5,841 bases of DNA from Planctomycetaceae bacterium (lineage in GTDB: Bacteria > Planctomycetota > Planctomycetia > Pirellulales > Pirellulaceae), in NCBI GenBank assembly GCA_007695205.1, contig REEF01000449.1, positions 1-5,841 of the forward strand, written 5' to 3'. Below the pieces are notes generated by a model that ran no database searches, had not been told where the DNA came from, and saw only the letters and a list, made by a program, of their open reading frames with translations. Positions 1-5,841 of the stretch are shown here, in pieces. The position numbers and the translations under genes are program-made. How positions within the stretch are numbered: position 1 is the stretch's first letter; the number at the start of each line of letters is the position of its first letter.

Positions 1-30
1 GGAAGTGGCGAATGGTGGTAGTCTGAAAGC

Positions 31-492
31 ATGGCACGGGCGCTGCGGTTGAACTGTCCGGATGTGGTTTACCACGTCTCTTCGCGAGGGAACGGGCGGG
101 CAAGCACCGTCTGCAAGGACCACGACCGCGAGCGGTTCCTGCGGCAACTCGAGAACAACGTCGCAACCCACACGGTGTGTCTGTACGTTTGGCTGCTGAT
201 AGTCGACCGGTGCGTGGCGGAGCGGTACGGAACTGATCCAAAGCAACTGAGGCAGCACCGCCGGCGGACAGGCATAGCCAAGGCCGTGGCGGTGGAATTA
301 TCCTGCAGGCTGACGGGCGAAAGTGCCCGGACCGTGGGACGCCATTACGGCAGCATCCGTAGCTCGTCGCTCGGCAATATCCGGCCGAAGGTGCGTGAAG
401 GCCAGTTCGATGTCCGGTCCGACCTCGACCATTTGCTGTCTCGCGTCCGCACCGTCCACGTTGCGAGTCCTGAAAATGGACGTAAAGTGTAA
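31..492 (+). pseudogene. REP-associated (IS200-like, Y1/HUH) transposase, internally deleted remnant
   Basis: The open frame encodes 153 residues starting at ATG 31 (MARALRLNCPDVVYHVSSRG). The first ~57 residues match the N-terminus of REP-associated tyrosine transposases (RAYTs), including the YHV-S-RGN strand and the DRERFLRQLE helix, and stop at CLYVWLL. In full-length relatives the metal-binding HUH strand (NHxH) follows immediately. Here the frame passes straight into VAERYGTDPKQL and a helix-turn-helix region (about residues 61-125, with RLTGESARTVGRHYG). That region resembles the DnaA domain IV-like tail found at the end of many of these proteins. The HUH motif, the catalytic tyrosine and the arginine/glycine-rich core are therefore missing, about half of the usual ~280-330 residues, and the junction lies near 199-213. 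The deletion kept the frame open. RAYTs normally cut and join single-stranded DNA at REP palindromes; this product cannot. A DNA-binding leftover protein is conceivable but unproven. It converges on the glycosyltransferase gene. The family assignment comes from remembered consensus, not a search. Confidence 0.8.
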
Positions 493-496
493 ACTG

Positions 497-537
497 CAAG
501 CCTGACCCCCAAACCAAACCAAGCCTGACCCCCAAAC
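497..537. repeat. Two 18-nt perfect direct repeats (23-nt period) beside the transposase relic
   Basis: CAAGCCTGACCCCCAAAC occurs at 497-514 and again, identically, at 520-537, separated by CAAAC. On the minus strand it reads GTTTGGGGGTCAGGCTTG. The pair fills the 52-nt gap between the stop of the transposase relic (490-492) and the stop of the convergent glycosyltransferase gene (545-547). GGGGTCAGGCTT-like sequence next to RAYT gene ends is a pattern I recall from planctomycete-type genomes, so these may be terminal or target repeats of the element. Neither copy folds into a hairpin and no inverted partner is visible, so this is neither a REP palindrome nor a terminator. Confidence 0.75.
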
Positions 538-544
538 AAATCCG

Positions 545-1684
545 CTACGGGGTTCTGGCTGTGGCTTGCTGGTATAGGAGGCGGTAGTTTTCGATCATTT
601 GTCGCAGGGTGAAGTGTTCGGCGATTCGTTCGTAGTTGGCCTGCCCCCATGCCCAAGCCAATTCGGGGTGTTGGGCGATGCGTGCGATGGCTTCGACCAA
701 AGCGTGATGATCGCCGTGTTGGACGGTTTGCTGGTCGGCCAACGGGCCCAGCAACTCGGTCACACCGGCGGCGCGGGTGGCGACTACGGGTAATCGGCTG
801 GCCATGGCCTCCAGCAGAACGTTGGGCATGCCTTCCCATTGCGATGGCAGGATCAACAGGTCGGCAGCGGCCAGCAGGTCAGGGATATCGTCTCGGTACC
901 CCAGGAAATGGACTCGGCGGCCGATTCCCAAGCGTTCGGCTTGCCTGTGCAGGGCCTGTCGTTGTGGACCATCGCCGGCCAGGATCAGGTCGTGTTGAGG
1001 CAGGCGTGCCAGGAACTGGGGCGATTGATCCAGCAACCAATCGACGGCCTTCTGGCGGTGCAGTCGACCGACGAACAGCAGGATACGGCGGTTCTCGGGC
1101 AATCCGAGTCGGTCCGAGGTCTGTCGCGAGGTCGGCTGGTAGGTCGTAAGATCGATGCCGTTGGGGATGACGCATAATTTGTCTCGGGGAAAGGCAGCCT
1201 GTTCCCGGCAGAAATCGGCCACATCGCGACTGACGCAGACGATTTGTCGAGCGCGGCGACTGGTCCACGCTTCGACTCGCTGACGCCAGCGTGACGGATC
1301 TGCGACTCGGACCCCGGTGAACAATGCGGGACGTTCACGGCCGCCCACGGCCAATGCGCTCAACACGTTGGCGTGGAACAGGAACGATTGGACGATGTCC
1401 GGATCGTGGTCGCGCAGCATACGACGCAAGCGGGCCAGGGTAGCCGGTGCCTGCCAGATGGTCCGAGCATTCAAGAAATGCGTGGGGATGGCCTGTTGTT
1501 CCAGGCGGCGGACCAGGAGATCCTGGTCGGTGGCGGGCCGAGCGGCCAGGCAGTAGACGGTGGTTTCGAAAAGTTCAGGCGGTAAGCCCGTTGCCAGGTG
1601 AACCAGGCAGCGTTCCGCGCCGCCGGGCTCCAGTTCGGTGATGACCAGGGCGATGCGGCAAGGTCCGTTGATCGTGGGCATCAT
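545..1684 (-). CDS. Glycosyltransferase, GT4 family (GT-B fold)
   Basis: This 379-residue protein has the normal length for a GT4 retaining glycosyltransferase. Such enzymes transfer a sugar from a nucleotide-sugar donor to a lipid-linked, polysaccharide or small-molecule acceptor, usually at the cytoplasmic face of the membrane. The N-terminal Rossmann half starts with RIALVITELEPGGAERCL (residues 10-27), where GGAE is the typical glycine-rich acceptor-side loop. The hinge region carries VIPNGID (172-178). The C-terminal donor-binding half starts with ILLFVGRLHRQK (201-212), continues with LILAGDGP (233-240), and holds the EX7E motif as E284-GMPNVLL-E292, followed by an EAMA helix. No signal peptide or membrane segment is seen. 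ATG 1684 is chosen because its ATGA overlaps the TGA of the upstream stress-protein gene; ATG 1681 is equally in frame, and an upstream TTG at 1705 is less likely. No strong Shine-Dalgarno is visible, which fits translational coupling. Donor and acceptor cannot be told from sequence. It is the last gene of the string and is followed by the direct repeats. Confidence 0.92.
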   Translation of the reverse strand: MMPTINGPCRIALVITELEPGGAERCLVHLATGLPPELFETTVYCLAARPATDQDLLVRRLEQQAIPTHFLNARTIWQAPATLARLRRMLRDHDPDIVQSFLFHANVLSALAVGGRERPALFTGVRVADPSRWRQRVEAWTSRRARQIVCVSRDVADFCREQAAFPRDKLCVIPNGIDLTTYQPTSRQTSDRLGLPENRRILLFVGRLHRQKAVDWLLDQSPQFLARLPQHDLILAGDGPQRQALHRQAERLGIGRRVHFLGYRDDIPDLLAAADLLILPSQWEGMPNVLLEAMASRLPVVATRAAGVTELLGPLADQQTVQHGDHHALVEAIARIAQHPELAWAWGQANYERIAEHFTLRQMIENYRLLYQQATARTP

Positions 1685-2133
1685 TTCACGATGACGATCG
1701 AGCAAACGGCTCGGTCCAGGATCTGCTGACGTTGTCGAGCGATCAAGTCGTGTTTGACCTTTTCCGATTGAAAGGCGCCCATGACCAACAGATCGACTTT
1801 ACGTTCGGCCAGTTCGATGGGGACGATCACTTCGCTGTTGCCCGATCGTCGTACGGCATCGAACTTGACTCGCCGGTTCATGGCTCGTTGCCGAACTTCG
1901 TCCAATTGGTTCTGGGCGCTTTGTTCCAGTTCGCGCTCGAATTCCTGCATTTCGGTGTCCACCAGGATCTTCACGTTCAGCAGTTGTCTGAGCGTATCCG
2001 TATCGACGACCGCCAGCGCGGTGAGCCGGGCGCCGACGGTCCGGGCCAGATCGATCGCATAATCGGCGGCTTGGAACGACGATTTCGTGCCGTCGACCAG
2101 GATCAGGATGTGGTTGATCAGTGACTTAGCCAT
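1681..2133 (-). CDS. Universal stress protein (UspA-like), degenerate ATP-binding loop
   Basis: This is a 150-residue single-domain Usp protein, a cytoplasmic alpha/beta fold that usually dimerises. The N-terminal strand and loop ILILVDGTKSSFQAADYA (9-26) match the family, including Asp14, which contacts adenine in ATP-binding members. The helix LARTVGARLTALAVVD (29-44) and the C-terminal strand CSIVIVK (144-150) are also typical. VDLLVMGAF (113-121) leads into the place where ATP-binding Usps have G-2X-G-9X-G-S/T. Here the spacing is preserved but the residues read G119, Q122, A132 and R133, so only the first glycine remains. It is therefore probably of the non-ATP-binding UspA class. A charged, coiled-coil-prone helix (61-88) lies mid-protein. 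ATG 2133 is preferred over an in-frame start at 2163 because it gives the usual Usp N-terminus and has GAGGA 8 nt upstream. It overlaps the subunit D gene by 8 nt, so it is probably co-translated with the ATPase. A role in ATPase or ion-stress response is inference from position only. Confidence 0.9.
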   Translation of the reverse strand: MAKSLINHILILVDGTKSSFQAADYAIDLARTVGARLTALAVVDTDTLRQLLNVKILVDTEMQEFERELEQSAQNQLDEVRQRAMNRRVKFDAVRRSGNSEVIVPIELAERKVDLLVMGAFQSEKVKHDLIARQRQQILDRAVCSIVIVK

Positions 2134-2773
2134 GGCGTTTGTCCTCTTCGGCTTCACGGGCAAGACGATCCTTGATCATCTTCTGGATGATGAAGGACTC
2201 GCGTTCTCGTTCTTCCAGATTCGATTGGATATAGTTGATGGTTTCCGAGTAATCCGGAATAAAGACTTTGGACAGCGCGTTGCAGCGCCGTTGCGTTTTC
2301 CGCAGTTCGCGTGCCAGTCGGATGACCGAGTTTTCCAATTCGGCCAATTCGGCCAGCAGCGGCAGCACTTCGATGAAGCGCTGCATGGCCGTATCCGTCT
2401 GGGCGGAGGTGCCACCGATGCCGAACTGGATGCTCAGTTCGGCGGTCATGGCGGTGACGGTGGGCAGACGAATGCCCATCAGGGTTTGTTGGCTGATATC
2501 GACCTGGTGGTCGAAGACGACGGCCAATGTCGCTCGATCCACACCTGCCGAGCCGACGTCCAAAACGGCATCTCGCAAGGCCTCGTGGGCCGGTTCCAAC
2601 GTTTCGTTTAGCCGGCGTTCGGCATCTCGAGCTCGCCCCAACCGACTCATCAATTCGTACACCAAGATCTGCCGTTTTTGATCCAGCAGATCGTAACCCT
2701 CCTTGGCCGTGTCCAGTTGCCGGCTCAATTCCAGGTAGCTGGATTTCGTGGGTGCCACATTCAGCTTGGCCAT
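2126..2773 (-). CDS. atpD: V-type ATP synthase/ATPase subunit D (central rotor shaft)
   Basis: This 215-residue protein is the usual size for bacterial and archaeal V/A-type D subunits (ntpD in Enterococcus). It forms the long antiparallel coiled-coil axle that turns inside the A3B3 head and couples ATP turnover to the membrane ring through F and C. The start MAKLNVAPTKSSYLEL matches the family's LNV-PT opening. Residues 10-65 form the first long helix, with the pattern LLDQKRQILVYEL. Residues 130-170 and 180-210 form the C-terminal helices. The hallmark KTQRRCNALSKVFIPDYSET (159-178) corresponds to the family's TQRRVNAL-x-x-VxIP segment, followed by LEERERE. The start is ATG 2773, one base after the subunit B stop (TAA 2775-2777), with AGGA ending 5 nt upstream; a longer in-frame start at 2803 inside B lacks this fit. 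No transmembrane segment is present. The order A-B-D is the standard V/A-ATPase order. Confidence 0.95.
   Translation of the reverse strand: MAKLNVAPTKSSYLELSRQLDTAKEGYDLLDQKRQILVYELMSRLGRARDAERRLNETLEPAHEALRDAVLDVGSAGVDRATLAVVFDHQVDISQQTLMGIRLPTVTAMTAELSIQFGIGGTSAQTDTAMQRFIEVLPLLAELAELENSVIRLARELRKTQRRCNALSKVFIPDYSETINYIQSNLEERERESFIIQKMIKDRLAREAEEDKRHG
2142..2146 (-). promoter_or_regulatory. Shine-Dalgarno deciding the ATG start of the stress protein
   Basis: GAGGA on the minus strand, within the last codons of subunit D, lies 8 nt before ATG 2133. It supports the 150-residue form whose start codon overlaps the end of D (ATGGCTAA). Confidence 0.65.
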
Positions 2774-2774
2774 C

Positions 2775-4178
2775 TTATTCCTGTTTTGTACGATAGTGTT
2801 CATCCAGCAGATCGTCGTTCAACCGATGCAGTTCGTCGCGAGGCAGCGACGACAGTACATCCCAGCCGATTTCCAAGGTCGTTTCGATCGATCGATTCTC
2901 GGTCTCCTCCTGGCTCAAGAACCGGCGTTCGAACGTTTCGCCGAAACGCAGGTATTCCTTATCCAGCAGGCTCAGCTCTTCTTCGCCCACCACGTCGGCC
3001 AGAGCACGTACGCGTTTGACATAGGCATAGCAGGCGAACAATTGGCTGGCCAGCGCCGGATGGTCGTCGCGTGTGTATCCTTTGCCGACGCCGTCCTTCA
3101 TCAACCGTGACAGGCTGGGCAGACCGGCGATCGGCGGGTAGATGCCACGCTGGTACAACGTGCGATCCAGCACAATTTGACCTTCGGTGATGTAACCGGT
3201 CAGATCCGGCACCGGATGGCTGATATCGTCGGCGGGCATCGTCAGGATAGCCATCTGGGTAACCGACCCTTGCGAATTGACGATACGCCCCGCTCGTTCG
3301 TACAGGCTGGCCAGATCCGAGTACAGGTAGCCCGGGTACCCTTTGCGTCCCGGGATTTCGCCTCGAGCCGTTCCCACCTCGCGAAGACTCTCGCAATAGT
3401 TCGTCATATCGGTCAGCAGCACCAGCACGTGCTGGTCGCAATCGAACGCCAGGTGTTCCGCCATGGTCAGGGCCACGCGAGGCGTCAGCAAGCGTTCCAC
3501 GCTGGGTGCATCGGCCAGTGACAGGAACACCACGACTCGACCCAACGCCCCCGATTCTTGGAAATCTCGGATAAAGTATTCGGCCACATCGTGCTTGACC
3601 CCCATGGCGCCGAACACGATAGAAAAATTGACCGATTCGTCCAGCAGCCGCGCCTGGCGGACGATCTGGGCGGCCACGCGATCGTGGGGCAGGCCGTTTC
3701 CCGAGAAGATCGGCAGTTTTTGGCCTCGAACCAAGGCATTCATCCCATCGATGGCCGAGAGTCCCGTCTGGATGAATTCTCGAGGATACTGGCGCGCGTG
3801 CGGGTTGATCGGCAGCCCGTTGATGTCTCGACGGTCGGCGGACAAGGGCGGTGGTCCGCCGTCCATCGGTCGTCCCAGCCCATCGAACACGCGGCCCAGC
3901 ATGTGTGACGATACGGGCAGGCAGAAACTCTCGCCCAAAAAACGGACGCGAGTGCTCTGGTTGGACAACCCCGTCGTGCCCTCCAGCACCTGGACCACCG
4001 CTTGGCGATCGGAAATGTCCAGCACGCGCCCCAAACGCGGCTTGCCCTCGCCGTCCAGCACCTCGACGATCTCGTCAAACCCGACATCCCTTACACGCTG
4101 GACCACCACCAGCGGACCATCGATCCGATGGGTTCCCACGTACTGCAGTCCTCGGTCCCGGACGTCAAATCGTATCAC
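2775..4178 (-). CDS. atpB: V-type ATP synthase/ATPase subunit B (non-catalytic head subunit)
   Basis: This 467-residue protein is the regulatory, nucleotide-site-sharing subunit of the A3B3 hexamer (ntpB in Enterococcus). An N-terminal beta-barrel (about 1-85) contains the conserved IDGPLVVV. The central domain has LPIFSGNGLPHDRVAAQI (155-172), the B-subunit replacement for Walker A: it lacks GKT, as expected for a non-hydrolysing subunit. Further signatures are FGAMGVKHDVAEYF (189-202), VLLTDMTNYCESLREV (253-268), IPGRKGYPGYLYSDLASLYE (275-294) and LPSLSRLMKDGVGKGYT (353-369). R358 in the SLSRL segment is the likely arginine finger reaching into the catalytic site of A. The C-terminal helical domain holds LLDKEYLRFGETFERRF (404-420). 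The start is GTG 4178, chosen because AGGAG lies 7 nt upstream and the N-terminus fits; it overlaps the end of A by 14 nt. The family assignment is secure. Confidence 0.97.
   Translation of the reverse strand: MIRFDVRDRGLQYVGTHRIDGPLVVVQRVRDVGFDEIVEVLDGEGKPRLGRVLDISDRQAVVQVLEGTTGLSNQSTRVRFLGESFCLPVSSHMLGRVFDGLGRPMDGGPPPLSADRRDINGLPINPHARQYPREFIQTGLSAIDGMNALVRGQKLPIFSGNGLPHDRVAAQIVRQARLLDESVNFSIVFGAMGVKHDVAEYFIRDFQESGALGRVVVFLSLADAPSVERLLTPRVALTMAEHLAFDCDQHVLVLLTDMTNYCESLREVGTARGEIPGRKGYPGYLYSDLASLYERAGRIVNSQGSVTQMAILTMPADDISHPVPDLTGYITEGQIVLDRTLYQRGIYPPIAGLPSLSRLMKDGVGKGYTRDDHPALASQLFACYAYVKRVRALADVVGEEELSLLDKEYLRFGETFERRFLSQEETENRSIETTLEIGWDVLSSLPRDELHRLNDDLLDEHYRTKQE
2779..2782 (-). promoter_or_regulatory. 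Shine-Dalgarno deciding the ATG start of subunit D
   Basis: AGGA on the minus strand sits just before the TAA of subunit B and 5 nt before ATG 2773. It favours the 215-residue form over an extension starting at 2803 within B. Confidence 0.65.
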
Positions 4179-5841
4179 GCTCGTACTCCTTATCCAGGTC
4201 GTCGAACTGCTGATTCATCTCGTGTTCCAACGCTACCAGCGCCTCCAGTTCCTCGTTGCCGAAGGCCTGTTTTGCGCGGATGACCTTCGGCACGCAGGGC
4301 AGTTCTCGGATCCGTACCAGCGGCGCTCCGGCCTGGATGATCTGGCTGGCTCGGCGGTGCAGCGTCATGATCAACCGCAGCAAAGCCAGTTGTCGATCGG
4401 GGTGGCAGTACATGTCTTTTTCATCGAAAGCGTTTTGGGTCAGGAACCCGTCTTTCAGGATATCGGCGGTCAGCAGGATCATCCGCTGCGAATCGGGCAA
4501 CACGTCCGGGCCGACCAATTTGACGATCTGTTGCAAGCGATCCTCTCGCTGCAGCACCTCGATAGCCTCCTGCCGCACCTTGCTCCACTGCGGCGAACGC
4601 AGTTCCCACCAGGCTCGCACGTCCTCGACATATTCCGAATAGGAGCGCAGCCAGTGGATCGAGGGATAATGCCGTGCGTTGGCCAATTCGGTATCCAGGG
4701 CCCAGAAGCAGCGGATGAAGCGTCGCGTGTGCTGGGTCACCGGTTCGGAGAAATCGCCGCCCGGCGGGCTGACCGCCCCGACGATGGTGATCGAACCATC
4801 CTGGCCGCCCAACGTGGTCACCGCACCGCCTCGTTCGTAAAACTGAGCCAATCGCGTGGCCAGGGTGGCGGGGAAACCTTCTTCGGCCGGCATTTCTTCC
4901 AATCGAGCGGCCAGTTCGCGGAGCGCTTCGGCCCAGCGGCTGGTCGAATCCGCGAAGACCGCCACGTGCCGTCCCTGGTCTCGGTAGTACTCGGCCAGCG
5001 TGATGCCCGTATAGATCGAGACTTCGCGCGCCGCGACCGGCATATTCGAGGTATTGGCGATCAGGATGGTACGTTCGATCAGCGGCCGGCCCGTTTCCGG
5101 ATCTTCGATCTTGGGAAACTCCAGCAGCACATCGGTCATTTCGTTGCCTCGTTCGCCGCAGCCGACGTAGACGATCAGATCGGCGTTGGACCACTTGGCC
5201 AATTGGTGCTGGGTGATCGTCTTGCCTGTCCCAAAGCCGCCCGGGATGGCAGCCGCTCCGCCTTTGCCGATCGGAAACAGGGCATCGATAATCCGCTGGC
5301 CGGTCACCAGCGGTTCGGTGATGCGGCGGCGGCTTTGGATCGGGCGAGGCCTGCGAACGGGCCACTGCTGGACCATGGTCAGTTGCCGCGGGCCTTGCGG
5401 CGTATCGACCACGGCGATCACATCCTGCAAGGTATACGAACCTTCGGGCGCCAGGGTCCGGAGCGTTCCGGAGACATCGGGCGGAACCAGGATCCGGTGT
5501 CGCATCAGCGGCGTTTCGGGCACTTCGCCCAGCACCTGGCCGCCGGTGATGGTTTGGCCTGGGGTCGCGGTGGGCTGGAACGTCCACGATTTCTGGACGT
5601 CCAGCGGCGGGACTTTTTCGCCGCGCACGATCCAGGCACCGCTGGCGTGGTGCATTTCGGGCAGCGACCGCTGGATGCCGTCGTAGATATTTCCGACCAG
5701 CCCGGGCCCCAACTGCAGCGACAGCGGGGCGGCCGTCCTGCGGACCGGAGCACCCGGACTCAACATGTTGGTATTCTCGTAGACCTGAATCGTTGCCAGA
5801 TCGCCGGAGAGCCGCACGATTTCGCCGATCAGCCTCTCTTC
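4165..5841 (-). CDS. atpA: V-type ATP synthase/ATPase subunit A (catalytic), partial at the 5' end
   Basis: The frame is open to the window edge and encodes 558 residues plus a TGA stop. It begins EERLIGEIVRLSGDLATIQV, which aligns about 30 residues inside typical A subunits (ntpA), so the true start lies beyond 5841; GTG 5817 is an internal valine. Numbering from the window edge, the N-terminal beta-barrel is followed by the non-homologous insertion typical of A subunits (about 100-190). The Walker A P-loop is GGFGTGKT (201-208, nt 5218-5241). GERGNE (229-234) supplies the catalytic glutamate. The Walker B strand VAVFAD (293-298) leads into STSRWAEALRE. PPGGDFSEPVT (359-369) and FWALDTELA follow. 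The C-terminal helical domain ends with a charged tail. All catalytic residues are present, so this is an active-looking ATPase or ATP synthase head subunit in the cytoplasmic V1 part. Whether the complex pumps H+ or Na+, and in which direction, cannot be read from this subunit. Confidence 0.97.
   Translation of the reverse strand, partial: EERLIGEIVRLSGDLATIQVYENTNMLSPGAPVRRTAAPLSLQLGPGLVGNIYDGIQRSLPEMHHASGAWIVRGEKVPPLDVQKSWTFQPTATPGQTITGGQVLGEVPETPLMRHRILVPPDVSGTLRTLAPEGSYTLQDVIAVVDTPQGPRQLTMVQQWPVRRPRPIQSRRRITEPLVTGQRIIDALFPIGKGGAAAIPGGFGTGKTITQHQLAKWSNADLIVYVGCGERGNEMTDVLLEFPKIEDPETGRPLIERTILIANTSNMPVAAREVSIYTGITLAEYYRDQGRHVAVFADSTSRWAEALRELAARLEEMPAEEGFPATLATRLAQFYERGGAVTTLGGQDGSITIVGAVSPPGGDFSEPVTQHTRRFIRCFWALDTELANARHYPSIHWLRSYSEYVEDVRAWWELRSPQWSKVRQEAIEVLQREDRLQQIVKLVGPDVLPDSQRMILLTADILKDGFLTQNAFDEKDMYCHPDRQLALLRLIMTLHRRASQIIQAGAPLVRIRELPCVPKVIRAKQAFGNEELEALVALEHEMNQQFDDLDKEYERDTI
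4186..4190 (-). promoter_or_regulatory. Shine-Dalgarno deciding the GTG start of subunit B
   Basis: AGGAG on the minus strand lies inside the last codons of subunit A, 7 nt before GTG 4178. No ATG is available at this position, so the site supports the non-ATG start and re-initiation by ribosomes finishing A. Confidence 0.75.

Noticed and set aside
497..537. Possible CRISPR fragment or transcription terminator
   Set aside because: There are only two repeats with a 5-nt spacer, no cas gene, no hairpin-forming inverted repeat and no T-run after a stem.
649..1149. Plus-strand open frame opposite the glycosyltransferase
   Set aside because: It is Arg/Gly-rich with no motif, while the minus strand encodes complete GT4 signatures over the same bases.
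1732..2124. Plus-strand 130-residue open frame opposite the stress-protein gene
   Set aside because: It lies wholly antisense to a recognisable Usp, has no ribosome site or family motif, and follows from codon composition.
2087..2611. Plus-strand 174-residue open frame antisense to subunit D
   Set aside because: It is antisense to conserved subunit D; its low-complexity, Gly/Asp/Gln-rich content looks like a reverse-complement shadow.
2774..2803. Extended start of subunit D at 2803
   Set aside because: The extra ten residues fall inside the subunit B coding end and do not match the family N-terminus; ATG 2773 has a Shine-Dalgarno and a standard LNV-PT start.
3740..4087. Minus-strand 115-residue open frame inside subunit B
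   Set aside because: It is a Trp/Arg/Ser-rich frame-shifted reading of conserved subunit B sequence, with no independent support.
4421..5587. A 388-residue open frame on the minus strand overlapping subunit A
   Set aside because: It is read out of frame with the clearly conserved subunit A, is rich in Arg/Gly/Pro/Ala with no recognisable motif, and is a by-product of GC-rich codon use.

Overview
The window carries the 3' part of a bacterial V-type (A/V-type) ATPase operon on the minus strand. It is followed on the same strand by a universal-stress-protein gene and a glycosyltransferase gene. The operon abuts the relic of a REP-associated transposase gene on the plus strand. The DNA is GC-rich (about 60% by eye). 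Three things together suggest a Planctomycetota or related environmental bacterium: a V-type rather than F-type rotary ATPase, a RAYT-type transposase with a DnaA-like C-terminal domain, and a GGGGGTCAGGCTTG-type repeat beside it. This placement is an inference of moderate strength, because no taxonomic marker lies in the window.

Layout from right to left, in the direction of transcription. The V-ATPase catalytic subunit A (5841 to 4165) runs off the right edge and lacks roughly its first 30 residues. Subunit B (4178 to 2775) overlaps A by 14 nt and starts at GTG. Subunit D, the central shaft (2773 to 2126), begins after a one-base gap. A single-domain UspA-like protein (2133 to 1681) overlaps D by 8 nt. 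A GT4-type glycosyltransferase (1684 to 545) overlaps the stress-protein gene by 4 nt through ATGA. Every junction in the string overlaps or has a one-base gap, so the five genes look like one translationally coupled transcript. No internal promoter or terminator is apparent.

A, B and D form the catalytic A3B3 head and its rotor axle. The stator (E/G), C, F, membrane I and proteolipid K subunits are not in the window and are absent just downstream of D, so they should lie upstream (to the right) or elsewhere. The stress protein and the glycosyltransferase are the unexpected passengers. The stress protein retains the fold signature but has lost the glycine-rich ATP-binding loop of the ATP-binding Usp class.

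The left 0.5 kb holds a RAYT (IS200-like Y1 transposase family) gene reduced to an open but internally deleted frame. The N-terminal start of the HUH domain is joined directly to the DnaA-like helix-turn-helix tail, and the HUH motif and catalytic tyrosine region are gone. Two perfect 18-nt direct repeats lie between this relic and the end of the glycosyltransferase gene. I see no RNA genes, CRISPR array or convincing undescribed system. The best leads are the stress-protein/glycosyltransferase extension of the ATPase operon and the in-frame-deleted transposase.
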